Below the pieces are notes generated by a model, which ran no database searches, had not been told where the DNA came from, and saw nothing but the letters and a program-made list of their open reading frames with translations. Made by a program: the position numbers and the translations under genes. Shown here piece by piece: positions 8,471 through 17,884 of a stretch of 64,000 nucleotides of DNA (its first letter is position 1; each line of letters begins with the position of its first letter). The stretch is from positions 39,782 through 103,781 of the forward strand of contig NZ_JAAILI010000050.1 of assembly GCF_012650175.1 (NCBI RefSeq). The letters are read 5' to 3'. Source of the stretch: Sphingomonas sp. S2M10 (GTDB lineage: Bacteria > Pseudomonadota > Alphaproteobacteria > Sphingomonadales > Sphingomonadaceae).

Positions 8471-9790
8471 TCAGGCCGTCGCCGGTTTCCCGGCTGCGGC
8501 GGCGATATGGCGGTTGGCGGCGAGCATGGCGGCGGCGGTCAGCACGCTGGCGATCGGCACCAGCAACAGGCCGAGCCGAAGGCCGTGGCGCACGCCCGCG
8601 TCGCCCGCGGCATCGCTCACCGCGCCCACCAGCAGCGGCGCCATCGTCGGCCCCAGCAGTCCCGATGCGATCAGCACCATGCTCGACGCCATCGCCTGAT
8701 GCCCCGCGCCGGCGACGAGATGCGCGGCGCCGAAGGCCCCCGGCAGCATGAAGGCGAAGGAGAGCATGGTCGGCACGAACAGCGCGATCGAGAGCCAGCC
8801 GAGCGGCACGAACAGCGCGGCGCTGGCGGTGACGCCCGCCACGAGGAACAAGCGCGCCGGGGTGGCGAGCAGGCGGCGATTGCCCGCCTTGCGACGCCGA
8901 TCGAAGTCGCGCCCGCCCAGCAACGTTCCGACCAGCCCCATGCTCCCCTGGAGCAGCCCGAAGGCGAGGCCCGCCTGCGACGCGCTGAACCCGTGGACAC
9001 GGATCAGGAAGCTGGCGGTGAAGGCGTAGAAGGGTGCGGAGGCAAAGCCGACGCCGATCGCGGCGAGGAGCAGCCAGCGAAACGCGCGCGACGCCAGCAG
9101 CGCCCTGGCGGTTCGCAGGAACGGCACGGCGTCCCCATGCTGCCGCAGCGGCGGGGTCGGGCCCAGGGTGGCGACGAGGATCACCAACACGCCCCCCGCG
9201 ATGCCGGCACCCAGCAGCGCCACCCGCCAGCCCTGCGCGTCGGCGATGGCGCCGCCCAGCGCGAAGCCCAGCATCGTGCCGAGCGGGATTCCCATCGAGA
9301 ACAGCCCCAGCGCGCGGCCGCGGCGATCCGGTGCGATCCGGCGGGCGATCAGCGCGTGCGCGGCGGGGATGGCCCCGGCCTCCCCCAGCGCGACGCCGAA
9401 GCGGCTGGCGGCCAGCGCGGCGAAGCTCGTGGCGAGCCCGCCCAGCCCGGTCATGGCGCTCCAGACCAGGATGCAGCCGAGCAACACCAGCCGGGGCGAG
9501 CCACGATCGGCCGCGCGGGCAATCGGCACCGAGAAGAGCGCGTAGCAAAGCGCCGTTGCCACGCCCGTCACCAAACCGATCTGTGAATCGGTCAAATCAA
9601 GCTCGCGCTTGATCGGCTCTATCAAGATGAACGGCAATATCCTGTCCACCTGACAGACAATACTAACGAACAACAACGTCCCTATGAACCATATTTCCTG
9701 CAGACCGCGAAGGTAAATCACTTTACTATTCACCTCCCCGAGCATGGAAGCTGGCAAAGATAGGCTTGACGGGGTCGCTGGATCTGTCAT
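8471..9790 (-). CDS. MFS transporter
   Basis: 439 aa with about twelve hydrophobic segments. The N-terminal half has the order expected for MFS: VSIVCQVDRILPFILIEPI, LDLTDSQIGLVTGVATALCY, then the loop motif ARAADRGSPRLVLLG (variant of GxxxDRxGRR) near residue 95. RRIAPDRRGRALGLFSMGIP marks the fourth-fifth helix region. It resembles Spinster-like/organic-acid MFS proteins common in sphingomonads; the substrate is unknown. Divergent from the AraC-type regulator with about 50 bp between them, so that regulator probably controls it. Confidence 0.85.
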   Translation of the reverse strand: MTDPATPSSLSLPASMLGEVNSKVIYLRGLQEIWFIGTLLFVSIVCQVDRILPFILIEPIKRELDLTDSQIGLVTGVATALCYALFSVPIARAADRGSPRLVLLGCILVWSAMTGLGGLATSFAALAASRFGVALGEAGAIPAAHALIARRIAPDRRGRALGLFSMGIPLGTMLGFALGGAIADAQGWRVALLGAGIAGGVLVILVATLGPTPPLRQHGDAVPFLRTARALLASRAFRWLLLAAIGVGFASAPFYAFTASFLIRVHGFSASQAGLAFGLLQGSMGLVGTLLGGRDFDRRRKAGNRRLLATPARLFLVAGVTASAALFVPLGWLSIALFVPTMLSFAFMLPGAFGAAHLVAGAGHQAMASSMVLIASGLLGPTMAPLLVGAVSDAAGDAGVRHGLRLGLLLVPIASVLTAAAMLAANRHIAAAAGKPATA

Positions 9791-9842
9791 GTTAGGGAGA
9801 CACCTCGGCTTATCTGCGCCATCAAGTTAGAAGGTGTCTTCG

Positions 9843-10856
9843 ATGACCAGAATGCCGGAAACCGCGAAAATCTTGCCTTTTCCTCCAAATGGCGGCGCGC
9901 GCAGCCTATCCGCGCCTGCCCGGCCGATCGCGCCGCCGGAGGATCGCGCGGCGGCCGCCCTGCGGGACGCCGTGTACGCGCACATCGAAGCAGGCGGCGG
10001 CGGCGAGGGGCTGTTCCCGCTGCCGATGTCCGAGGTGCACGTCATCCGCGCGATGCGCCACGTCCCCGCGAACCGGCAGATCTATCGGCCGTCTTTGTGC
10101 GTCGTGGTGGAAGGGCTGAAGCAGATCGAGTTCGGCGACGACTCGCTCGAATATGGCGCGATGGAATGCCTGATCGTCAACATGGAGATGCCGGCCTCGG
10201 GCCGCATCGTCGGCGCCTCGCCCGGGGAGCCGTTCGTGGGCATGACGATCGACTTCAACCTGGACCTGCTGCGCGACGTGCTCCAGCAGCTCGAACAGCG
10301 GCCCAAGCCCGGCAAGCATGACGGACCGAGCATCTTCGTGACCCGGGTGACCGACTCGCTTGCCGATTGCCTCGTCCGCATGCTGCGGCTGACGAAGACG
10401 CCCGAGGCGGTGCCCATCCTGTTCCCGCCGCTGATGCGCGAGGTCTATTACTGGCTGCTGACCGGCCCGCTGGGCGGCGAGATCTGCAAGCAGCTCATCG
10501 CCGACACGCATCTCGAGCGGATCACCCGCGCGATCCGGCTGCTGCGCGAGCGCTTCGCCGAGAAGCTGCGGATCGAGGATCTCGCGGACGTGGCGGGAAT
10601 GAGCCCCTCCTCCTTTCACCAGCATTTCAAGACGCTCACGCTGATGACGCCGATCCAGTTCCAGAAGCAGTTGCGGCTGATGGAGGCGCGCCGGCTGATG
10701 CTGGACGATGCGGCGAACGTGACCGCGGCGGCCTATCAGGTCGGCTATGAAAGCACGTCGCAGTTCACCCGCGAATATAGCCGCACCTTCGGCATCGCGC
10801 CGAAGCGTGACGTGCTCGAGCGCAAGGCGCTGATCGCGGCGGTGTCCGGGCGGTAA
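9843..10856 (+). CDS. AraC family transcriptional regulator
   Basis: 337 aa from ATG 9843 (AGAAGG eight bases upstream; GTG 9834 is an in-frame alternative). The N-terminal half has the AraC_N cupin-like effector domain (IYRPSLCVVVEGLKQIEFGD, PASGRIVGASPGEPFVGMTID). The C-terminus holds two helix-turn-helix motifs (LRIEDLADVAGMSPSSFHQH and AAAYQVGYESTSQFTREYSR). Such proteins bind DNA as activators, with a small ligand on the N-terminal domain. It is divergent from the MFS-MipA genes and precedes an SDR gene by 114 bp; either could be its target. Confidence 0.92.
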   Translation: MTRMPETAKILPFPPNGGARSLSAPARPIAPPEDRAAAALRDAVYAHIEAGGGGEGLFPLPMSEVHVIRAMRHVPANRQIYRPSLCVVVEGLKQIEFGDDSLEYGAMECLIVNMEMPASGRIVGASPGEPFVGMTIDFNLDLLRDVLQQLEQRPKPGKHDGPSIFVTRVTDSLADCLVRMLRLTKTPEAVPILFPPLMREVYYWLLTGPLGGEICKQLIADTHLERITRAIRLLRERFAEKLRIEDLADVAGMSPSSFHQHFKTLTLMTPIQFQKQLRLMEARRLMLDDAANVTAAAYQVGYESTSQFTREYSRTFGIAPKRDVLERKALIAAVSGR

Positions 10857-10970
10857 CGCCCGTCGGCCCCAGAAAGCGAGGATCGGACAGGTTTTCTGTG
10901 GCTTCGGGCAAGCGGGGCGCGGCGGCGTCCCGCTATTGCGGCGGCAGTTACACGCAATGCGAGAATAGGC

Positions 10971-11885
10971 ATGAACCGCTGGACCGCCGCCCATATCCCC
11001 CCGCAGCATGGCCGCTCGGCGGTCGTAACCGGCACCGGAGGGCTGGCCCTGGAGATTGCGCGCGCGCTCGCCGGCGCAGGCGCCGCGGTGGTGATCGCCG
11101 GCCGCAATCCCGAAAAGGGCGCGCAGGCGGTCGCCGCCGTGGAAGCAGCGGCTCCAGACGCAACCGTGCGGTTCGAACTGCTCGACCTCGCCAGCCTGGA
11201 GTCGGCGGCACGGTTCGCGCAGCGGCTGGCCGAGCAGCAGGCGGGGCTTGACATCCTCATCAACAACGCCGCGGTCATGGCCCCGCCGACGCGGCTGGAG
11301 ACCGGCGACGGCTTCGAACTGCAGTTCGGCACCAACTATCTCGGCCATTTCGCGCTCACCGCCCGGCTGCTGCCCCTGCTCAAGCGGGGGTCGCAGCCGC
11401 GGGTGGTTACGCTGAGCAGCGTCGCCGCGCGCGGCGGCACGATCGCGTTCGACGACCTGCAGGCCGAGCGCGGCTACCGGCCGATGCCGGTCTACAGCCA
11501 GTCCAAGCTGGCCTGCCTGATGTTCGCCCTGGAGCTCAGCCGGCAAAGCCGGTGGCACGGCTGGGGCATCGCGAGCGTGGCGGCGCATCCCGGCATCACC
11601 CGTACGGACCTGATCATGAACGGTGCAGGCCCGAAGAGCATGCAAGGCCGGCTGCGGCGCTTCCTGCCCTTCCTGTTCCAGCCCGCCTGGCAAGGCGCGC
11701 TGCCGACGCTGTTTGCCGCCACCGATCCTTCGGCGCAGGAGGGCGGCTATTACGGGCCCCATGCGCTGGGCGGCACGCGCGGCTATCCCGCGCTCGAAAA
11801 GCCCCCGGCGCCTGCCTTGGACGGCGCCGTGGCAGCACGCCTGTGGGAGGAATCGTGCAGGCTCGCAGGCGTCCGGTTCGCATGA
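10971..11885 (+). CDS. SDR family oxidoreductase (retinol dehydrogenase-like)
   Basis: 304 aa, classical short-chain dehydrogenase fold: TGTGGLALEIARAL near residue 20 (glycine-rich loop, slightly degenerate), AGRNPEKG (NADP-preferring basic residue), NNAAVM near 94, Ser in TLSSVAA and catalytic YSQSKLA near 175. The layout and length match the WWOX/retinol-dehydrogenase-like SDR subgroup. Substrate unknown. It follows the AraC regulator on the same strand; the LysR gene behind it is convergent. Confidence 0.9.
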   Translation: MNRWTAAHIPPQHGRSAVVTGTGGLALEIARALAGAGAAVVIAGRNPEKGAQAVAAVEAAAPDATVRFELLDLASLESAARFAQRLAEQQAGLDILINNAAVMAPPTRLETGDGFELQFGTNYLGHFALTARLLPLLKRGSQPRVVTLSSVAARGGTIAFDDLQAERGYRPMPVYSQSKLACLMFALELSRQSRWHGWGIASVAAHPGITRTDLIMNGAGPKSMQGRLRRFLPFLFQPAWQGALPTLFAATDPSAQEGGYYGPHALGGTRGYPALEKPPAPALDGAVAARLWEESCRLAGVRFA

Positions 11886-11931
11886 GCTGTCTCCCGCATG
11901 GCCCGGTTCGCAGGGGGCGGCCAGGGTCGGC

Positions 11932-12837
11932 TTACAACCGACCCTCTGACTGAAGGCGCTCGAACAACGCGGCCAGCCAGTCGGCGAACACCCTTGTCCG
12001 CGGCGACACGGTGCGGTGGCCGGGATGGAGCACCGATATCGGCATGGGCGGCGGCGAAAACGGTTCGAGCACGGGAACCAGCGCGCCTGCATCGATCTGG
12101 TGCTGCACGCGATAGCGCGGAACCTGGATCAGCCCGAAACCGGCGACGCCCGCCGCCGTGTAGAGTTCGGCGCCGCGCACGGTGACGTCGAACGGTAGCA
12201 GTATCTCGCGCGTTGCCCCGTCGACCATGAAGTCGAGGGCGTAAGGCTGGCCCGAGGCGGAAGCGGCGTACGCGACCATCCGATGCCCGGTGAGATCGTC
12301 CAGCGCCGAGGGAACACCGAAACGGTCCAGATAGCCGGGACTCGCCAAGGTCGCCTGCTGGGATTCCGCCACCTTTCGACCAACGAGCGACGAGTCGGGC
12401 AGGACCCCCGCCCGCAGCACGCAGTCGATACCCTCCTCGATCAAATCCACCATGCGATCGGTCTCGCTCAGCCGAAGCTCGATCGCCGGATGCTGCCGCA
12501 GGAACTCGGGAAGCGCCGGCAGAATGAAGAACCGCGCGAGCGTGCCCTGCATGTCGACGCACAACGGCCCCTTGGGTTCGGATGGTCGAAATCCGCTTTC
12601 GATCTCGTCGAGGTCCGCAAGAAGCTGGATGCATCGCCCATAATAGATGGTGCCATCGTCCGTCGGCCGGACGGCGCGGGTCGTGCGTTCGAGAAGGCGC
12701 GTGCCCAGGTGCCCTTCCAGTTCCTGGATGGCGCGCGTGACCGTGGCGCGGGGGAACCCCAAGTCTCTCGCGGCACCCGCGAAATTCCCTCGTTCCACGA
12801 TCCGGACAAAGAGCCGCATGGTTTCGAAGCGATCCAT
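11932..12837 (-). CDS. LysR family transcriptional regulator
   Basis: 301 aa starting MDRFETMRLFVRIVERGNF at 12837; the frame is open to 12981 but the LysR N-terminus fixes the start. The winged HTH is at residues ~1-60 (GAARDLGFPRATVTRAIQEL), followed by the LysR substrate domain (PLCVDMQGTLARFFILPALP, GIDCVLRAGVLPDSSLVGR). It resembles the CrgA-like subgroup. Divergent from the DoxX gene with 142 bp between them, which is the usual arrangement for a LysR regulator and its target. Confidence 0.92.
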   Translation of the reverse strand: MDRFETMRLFVRIVERGNFAGAARDLGFPRATVTRAIQELEGHLGTRLLERTTRAVRPTDDGTIYYGRCIQLLADLDEIESGFRPSEPKGPLCVDMQGTLARFFILPALPEFLRQHPAIELRLSETDRMVDLIEEGIDCVLRAGVLPDSSLVGRKVAESQQATLASPGYLDRFGVPSALDDLTGHRMVAYAASASGQPYALDFMVDGATREILLPFDVTVRGAELYTAAGVAGFGLIQVPRYRVQHQIDAGALVPVLEPFSPPPMPISVLHPGHRTVSPRTRVFADWLAALFERLQSEGRL

Positions 12838-12979
12838 GCACGCTCGGATGCGCCGATCCGCAGCGCAGAGCAACCGCGATTGTTGTCCTTGATGGAATGG
12901 CCTATTCAATCTTAGCCGCTTGAGGCACCCTGCTCGCACGATATTGTTGTTTCCAACGAAACACATCGAGGAGTTGGAC

Positions 12980-13471
12980 ATGCCGGCCCCGTCAATCCGC
13001 GCGACGCCGCAAGCGTCTCGATTGCTCTTTCCGGCCCTCGCAGACTTTTACGCCCGCGGGCGCGTGGCCAGCTATGTTCTGGTCCGACTTGCCTTCGGCA
13101 GCACGATCATGACCCACGGCCTGCCGAAGCTGACCGGCAGCGCCCATGGCTCCATGGCCGATCCGATGGCGGGATCGGTCCGCCTGATCGAAAACGTGCT
13201 GGGTCTGCCGTTCGCGCCGCAGCTGGCGTTGTTCGTAGCGCTGCTCGAAACCTTTGGTGGGCTGGCGGTCGCGATCGGCTTCGCGACGCGCCTGTTCGCG
13301 CCGATGCTCGCGATCCAGATGGCGGCAATCTGCGTTGCACTGGGGCCGACCTATCCATGGATCGATCGGGGTATCGAATATCCGATCATCCTCGGCGTCG
13401 TCGCGCTGCTCATTGCCATGCACGGGGCGGTCGCCTGGTCGGTCGACACCGGGCTGGGACGGGAACTCTAG
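12980..13471 (+). CDS. DoxX family membrane protein
   Basis: 163 aa from ATG 12980 (GAGGAG eight bases upstream). There are four predicted membrane segments. The first part carries the DoxX signature (LVRLAFGSTIMTHGLPKLTG, with a conserved polar pair), then LFVALLETFGGLAVAIGFATR, LFAPMLAIQMAAICV and IILGVVALLIAMHGA. DoxX proteins are inner-membrane proteins often linked to redox or sulfur metabolism, with unclear biochemistry. Likely controlled by the divergent LysR regulator. Confidence 0.9.
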   Translation: MPAPSIRATPQASRLLFPALADFYARGRVASYVLVRLAFGSTIMTHGLPKLTGSAHGSMADPMAGSVRLIENVLGLPFAPQLALFVALLETFGGLAVAIGFATRLFAPMLAIQMAAICVALGPTYPWIDRGIEYPIILGVVALLIAMHGAVAWSVDTGLGREL

Positions 13472-13524
13472 ATACCAGCAGGCCCGCTGCCCTGCTTCAA
13501 TGCCTCGCCGGCGCCAACGGCTGG

Positions 13525-15837
13525 CTAGACCAGCTTGTCGAGCGTTAGCGGCAGGTCGCGCACGCGCTTGCCCGTCGCATTGAACACCGCGTTGGCGACA
13601 GCCGCCGCCACGCCGGTCGTGCCGATCTCGCCAATCCCGCGCGCGCCGAGCGGGGTGCGGGGATCGGGGATGTCGGTCCACAGCACGTCGATGTCCGGCA
13701 CGTCGAGATGCACCGGCACGTGATAATCGGCGAGCGAGGTGCTCATGATGCGGCCGGTCCGCTCGTCCAGCAGCGTCTCCTCGGTCAGGGCCATGCCCAG
13801 CCCCATGATCATGCCGCCCTTGAACTGGCTGGTCGCCGTCTTGGCATTCAGGATGCGCCCGCAATCGAACGCGCCGACCAGCCGATCGACACGGATCTCG
13901 CCGGTGACGTCGCTGACGCGCAGTTCGCAGAAGATCGCCGAGGTGCTGTGCATCGAATATTTCAGCACCTCGAGCGGCGCCCCGCTTTCGCCGAGCGCGC
14001 TGAGCTCCCGCCGCCCCGCCCGGCGCAGGATCGAGGCGAAGCTTTCGTGGCGGGCGGGCTCCTCGACACTGCGCAAGCCACCGTCGGCGAACTCGACCTC
14101 GCTCGGCTTGAGCCCGGCCAGCGGCGTGTCGTTGCCCGCCAGCCGCAGGAGCTGCACCGCGAGCTTTCCGCTCGCCGCGCTGATCGCCGCCGCCAGCGAT
14201 GCGGTCTGAGACGATCCGCCGGCGAAGCTGGCGAAGGGCAGGCGCGAATCCCCGATCGTCACCGTGACGCGATCGAGCGGCAGGCCCAGCCGGTCGGCGG
14301 CATGCTGGCGCTGGACCGTCGCGGTACCCATGCCCATTTCCTGCGCGGCGCTGGCGACATGGGCGTCGCCGTTCGCGTCGAGGGTGATCCGGGCGGAGGT
14401 GCCGGGCATGCGGGTGAAGGGGAAGGTGCCGGTGGCACAGCCCATGCCGATCCGCCACTCCCCGTCGCGCAGCGTGCCAGGCGTCGCCGCGCGCCGTTCC
14501 CAGCCGATTCGCGCCGCACCCATGTCATACGCCTCCATCATCGCGCTCTGCGTATGGGGTGCCCCGCTCACCGGATCGCAGGTCGCGGCGTTGCGGCGGC
14601 GCAGCGCGATCGGGTCCATGCCCAGCGCATGCGCCAGTTCGTCCATCGCGCATTCGATCGCGAAGGTGCCCGGCGTCTCGCCCGGTCCGCGCATGAAGCT
14701 GTTCGCCAGCAGGTCCAGTTCGACATTGTGCTGGACGATATCGAAGCTCTCGCAGGCATAGAGCGAGCGGCCGGTGAGGCTGAACCCTTCGTCGCAGACG
14801 CTGTGCCGCGGCTTCACACCATATCCATGGTGCAGCAGCGCGGTGAGCTTGCCGTCCGCATCGGCCGCCAGCGCCACGCGCTGCTCGGTCCGCGTGCGGC
14901 CACCGATCAGCCGGTGCATGCTGGCGCGCGAGAGCGCGACACGCACCGGGCGGCCCGCCAGCTTCGCCGCCGCCACGCCGAGGATCTGGTGATCCCACAG
15001 GCCCTTGGCGCCGAACCCGCCGCCGACATAGGGCGAGCTGACATGGACATCCTCCGCCTTCAGCCCGAAGACCTTGGCGAGCGAGCCGGCGGTGGCGTGG
15101 ATCATCTGGGTCGCGTCGTGCACGATCAGCTTGCCGTCCTGCCAGGCGATCGTCGCGGCATGCGGCTCGATCGGATTGTGGCTGTGCCAGGGCGTCGTAT
15201 ACACGCCCTCGACCTTGACCGCCGCTTGCGCGAGCTTCTGGCCGGCATTGCCCTTGTCGAGCCGGTTGCGCTCGACGAGGACCGACTCCGGCGTGGTGGC
15301 GCTGGCCTTGCCTTCCGCGAAGCCCGTGCGGGCCGGCGCGGCGTCGTAGCGCACGCGGACCAGGGTGGCGGCATGCTCGGCCTGCTCGCGCGTCTCCGCG
15401 AGCACCACCGCGACGACCTGCCCGTTCCAATGAATCTCGGGATCCTGCAGGATCGGCAGGGTGTGATTGCCCGCCGCCTTGAGGTTGGTGAGCCCGATCG
15501 GCGGCGGCACGCCGATCCGGGGCGCGTTGCGATAGGTCATGACCAGCGCGACGCCGGGCGCCGCTTCCGCGTCCGACACGTCCAGATCGGCGATGCGCCC
15601 GCGCGCGATCGTCGAATGGACGAAGGCGGCGTAGAGCAGATCCGCCATCGCCACCTCGGCGGCGAACCGTGCCGCGCCGCGCACCTTGTCCGGCCCGTCG
15701 ATCCGCGACTGCTGCCCGCCCAGCGCCACGCGCCTGTCAATCAGCGGATCGGGCGTGCCGCCGGGCAGCCAGCTTGCCGGCACCTGGCCGAGAACGGCGC
15801 GCACGCTGCCGATAATGGCGTTCTGCAGCTTGGTCAT
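13525..15837 (-). CDS. Molybdenum aldehyde oxidoreductase large subunit (PaoC-like)
   Basis: 770 aa from ATG 15837, overlapping the FAD-subunit stop as ATGA. The xanthine dehydrogenase family large-subunit motifs appear in order: RIDGPDKVRGAARFAAE near 45, SPYVGGGFGAKGLWDHQ (molybdopterin binding) and FMRGPGETPGTFAIE mid-protein, AAQEMGMGTATVQRQ, and the catalytic Glu in GARGIGEIGTTG near the C-terminus. The enzyme would oxidise aldehydes to acids at a molybdenum cofactor with electrons passing to FeS and FAD. No signal peptide is visible. It is the last gene of the MarR-PaoA-PaoB-PaoC set. Confidence 0.92.
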   Translation of the reverse strand: MTKLQNAIIGSVRAVLGQVPASWLPGGTPDPLIDRRVALGGQQSRIDGPDKVRGAARFAAEVAMADLLYAAFVHSTIARGRIADLDVSDAEAAPGVALVMTYRNAPRIGVPPPIGLTNLKAAGNHTLPILQDPEIHWNGQVVAVVLAETREQAEHAATLVRVRYDAAPARTGFAEGKASATTPESVLVERNRLDKGNAGQKLAQAAVKVEGVYTTPWHSHNPIEPHAATIAWQDGKLIVHDATQMIHATAGSLAKVFGLKAEDVHVSSPYVGGGFGAKGLWDHQILGVAAAKLAGRPVRVALSRASMHRLIGGRTRTEQRVALAADADGKLTALLHHGYGVKPRHSVCDEGFSLTGRSLYACESFDIVQHNVELDLLANSFMRGPGETPGTFAIECAMDELAHALGMDPIALRRRNAATCDPVSGAPHTQSAMMEAYDMGAARIGWERRAATPGTLRDGEWRIGMGCATGTFPFTRMPGTSARITLDANGDAHVASAAQEMGMGTATVQRQHAADRLGLPLDRVTVTIGDSRLPFASFAGGSSQTASLAAAISAASGKLAVQLLRLAGNDTPLAGLKPSEVEFADGGLRSVEEPARHESFASILRRAGRRELSALGESGAPLEVLKYSMHSTSAIFCELRVSDVTGEIRVDRLVGAFDCGRILNAKTATSQFKGGMIMGLGMALTEETLLDERTGRIMSTSLADYHVPVHLDVPDIDVLWTDIPDPRTPLGARGIGEIGTTGVAAAVANAVFNATGKRVRDLPLTLDKLV

Positions 15838-16820
15838 GCGCGCGCTCCTGCGAGGGTGGCCAGCACGGCCACCACCGTGCGTTCGACGAGGCCGATCTTG
15901 AAGGCGTTGCCGGACAGCGGCCGGGCTTCGACCAGTTCCTCGCGGATCGCGGCGAGGAACACGTCGGGGTGCGGCGCGCCGCCGACCAGCGCTGCCTCCG
16001 CCCGCCTCGCCCGCCATGGCTTCGCGGCGACGCCGCCCAGCGCGATCCGGGCTTCGCGGATGCGCCCGTCGGCGAGCGCCAGCCCGCCCGCGACCGAAAC
16101 CAGCGCAAAGGCATAGCTGGAGCGATCCCGGACCTTGCGATAGTCCGAATGCATGATCGCGTCGGTCGGCGGCGGCAGTTCGACGGCGGTGATCAGCTCG
16201 CCCGGTTGCAGCACGGTCTCCACCTCCGGCGTGGCACCCGGCAGGACATGGAAGTCCGTCAGCGGCACCGATCGATCGCCGCTGGGCCCGGAGAGATGGA
16301 CGACGGCATCCAGCATCACGAGCGCGACGCACATGTCGGAAGGATGGGTGGCGACGCACTGGTCCGAGGCGCCGAGGATCACATGATAGCGGTTGAACCC
16401 CTCGCGCGCGTCGCAGCCGGCGCCGGGCCGGCGCTTGTTGCAGCGCGCGCCGTCGACGTCGTAGAAATACATGCAGCGCGTCCGCTGGAGGATATTGCCC
16501 CCGACGGTCGCCATGTTGCGGATCTGCGCCGATGCGCCGGCGAGCAGCGCGCGGGCGAGCACCGGATAGCGGCGGCGCACGAGCGGATGCGCGGCAAGCG
16601 CGGCGTTGCTTACCGACGCGTCGATGCGCAGCCCGCCGCCCTCGCTCTCCCGGATCGCCCCGTCCAGGCGGCTGACATCGACCAGTTCGCTCGCCTGTTC
16701 GACATTCTGGCGCAGCAGATCGACCAGATTGGTGCCGCCGCCCAGGCAGCGCGCCCCCTTTGCGACCTGCGCCAGCGCTTCCGCCCGATCTCCGGCGCGG
16801 ACATAATGCAGCGGCGTCAT
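15834..16820 (-). CDS. Molybdenum aldehyde oxidoreductase FAD subunit (PaoB-like)
   Basis: 328 aa with the FAD-binding_5 fold (CLGGGTNLVDLLRQNVE near 28, IRNMATVGGNILQRTRC near 100). A Cys-containing insertion follows (RCMYFYDVDGARCNKRRPG, then AGC), as in E. coli PaoB, which carries an additional [4Fe-4S] cluster there. The C-terminal CO_deh_flav_C domain contains YRKVRDRSSYAFALVSVAGG. It transfers electrons from the FeS subunit to the acceptor. Overlaps both neighbours by 4 bp, which indicates translational coupling. Confidence 0.92.
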   Translation of the reverse strand: MTPLHYVRAGDRAEALAQVAKGARCLGGGTNLVDLLRQNVEQASELVDVSRLDGAIRESEGGGLRIDASVSNAALAAHPLVRRRYPVLARALLAGASAQIRNMATVGGNILQRTRCMYFYDVDGARCNKRRPGAGCDAREGFNRYHVILGASDQCVATHPSDMCVALVMLDAVVHLSGPSGDRSVPLTDFHVLPGATPEVETVLQPGELITAVELPPPTDAIMHSDYRKVRDRSSYAFALVSVAGGLALADGRIREARIALGGVAAKPWRARRAEAALVGGAPHPDVFLAAIREELVEARPLSGNAFKIGLVERTVVAVLATLAGARA

Positions 16821-17326
16821 GCCGCGGTCTCCGCCAGCATCACCTCGATCGCCTCGACGATCCCGTTATGCGCGCCGCACCGGCAGAGATTGCCGCTCAT
16901 CCGCTCGCGGATTTCCGCCCGCGTCACCGTTGCCGGCCCCGCTGCGATATCCGGGGTGACGTAGCTCGGATCGCCCCGCCGCAGTTCCTCGGCCAAGGCG
17001 ATCGCCGAGCAGATCTGCCCCGGCGTGCAATAGCCGCACTGGAGGCCGTCCTGCTCGACAAAGGCCTGCTGCAGCACATGCAGCCCGCCAGCCTCACCAG
17101 CAAGGCCCTCGATCGTGCGGACCGCACGCCCATCCGCCTGCACGGCGAGCGTGAGGCAGGACAGGACGCGGTTGCCGTCGAGAAGCACCGTGCAGGCGCC
17201 GCAGGCACCCTGGTCGCATCCCTTCTTGGTGCCGGTAAGATGGAGATGCTCGCGCAACAGGTCGAGCAACGAGACCCGGGCGTCCTCGGGCGGGGGAACC
17301 TCGATATCGTTGACGCGTATCGACAT
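16817..17326 (-). CDS. Aldehyde oxidoreductase 2Fe-2S subunit (PaoA-like)
   Basis: 169 aa from ATG 17326 (GGAGCGAGGTG upstream). It contains two [2Fe-2S] sites typical of the family: the plant-ferredoxin type CDQGACGACTVLLDG near 40 and the helical-domain type CGYCTPGQ near 100 with CRCG near 145. It passes electrons from the molybdenum centre to the FAD subunit. Unlike E. coli PaoA there is no twin-arginine signal, so the complex is probably cytoplasmic. First gene of the three-subunit operon, 74 bp downstream of the marR-type gene. Confidence 0.93.
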   Translation of the reverse strand: MSIRVNDIEVPPPEDARVSLLDLLREHLHLTGTKKGCDQGACGACTVLLDGNRVLSCLTLAVQADGRAVRTIEGLAGEAGGLHVLQQAFVEQDGLQCGYCTPGQICSAIALAEELRRGDPSYVTPDIAAGPATVTRAEIRERMSGNLCRCGAHNGIVEAIEVMLAETAA

Positions 17327-17400
17327 CACCTCGCTCCATCCGCTGGCGCGACACCGCCCGAGCAGCATCTTCCCGGAAGATACAACGAATCTCGGACTAT

Positions 17401-17832
17401 TCAACCATCGTTGTAGGCGATCTTCGTGATCATCGCGATGAACCGATCCCGCTCGTCGGGCGACAGGCGCGACAGCATCAGCAGATTCATCTGCCGATAG
17501 GCCTCGACCAGGCCTCGCGCACTGGCAGCGCCGGCGTCGGACAGCGTGAGCGCCACCGCGCGGCGATCGGCCTCGATGCGCGCGCGCTTCAGGAGCCCGC
17601 GCTTCACGAGCCGGTCGGTGGCCGAGGACAAGGTGGTGGTGGGCACGCCAAGGAAGCGCGCGACGTCGGTCGGGCCGCAACCTTCATGCTCCGCGATGTA
17701 GAGCAGGACCGCCTTGTCCAGCTCGGCAAGCGGCCGCTCGGAACGGCGCGCGTCGGCCAGCTTGTATCGGCGCGAGAAGGTTTCGAACGCTGCGCCGAGC
17801 GCGGCAAGCTGGTCTTCGGTCGGATCACGCAT
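17401..17832 (-). CDS. MarR family transcriptional regulator
   Basis: 143 aa from ATG 17832. The winged-helix core is GCGPTDVARFLGVPTTTLSS followed by ATDRLVKRGLLKRARIEADR and RAVALTLSDAG, the standard MarR pattern with the DRR wing. These dimeric repressors respond to small phenolics or aldehydes. It precedes the aldehyde oxidoreductase genes on the same strand by 74 bp, so it may control them and itself. Confidence 0.9.
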   Translation of the reverse strand: MRDPTEDQLAALGAAFETFSRRYKLADARRSERPLAELDKAVLLYIAEHEGCGPTDVARFLGVPTTTLSSATDRLVKRGLLKRARIEADRRAVALTLSDAGAASARGLVEAYRQMNLLMLSRLSPDERDRFIAMITKIAYNDG

Positions 17833-17884
17833 CCGCCCCGCATATCGCGTGCCGGCTGCGCTTGGCCAGTGGCGGTCGCGACGA

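Noticed and set aside
13708..16116. Plus-strand frame opposite the aldehyde oxidoreductase genes
   Set aside because: Antisense shadow; the minus-strand subunits overlap by 4 bp as expected for an operon.
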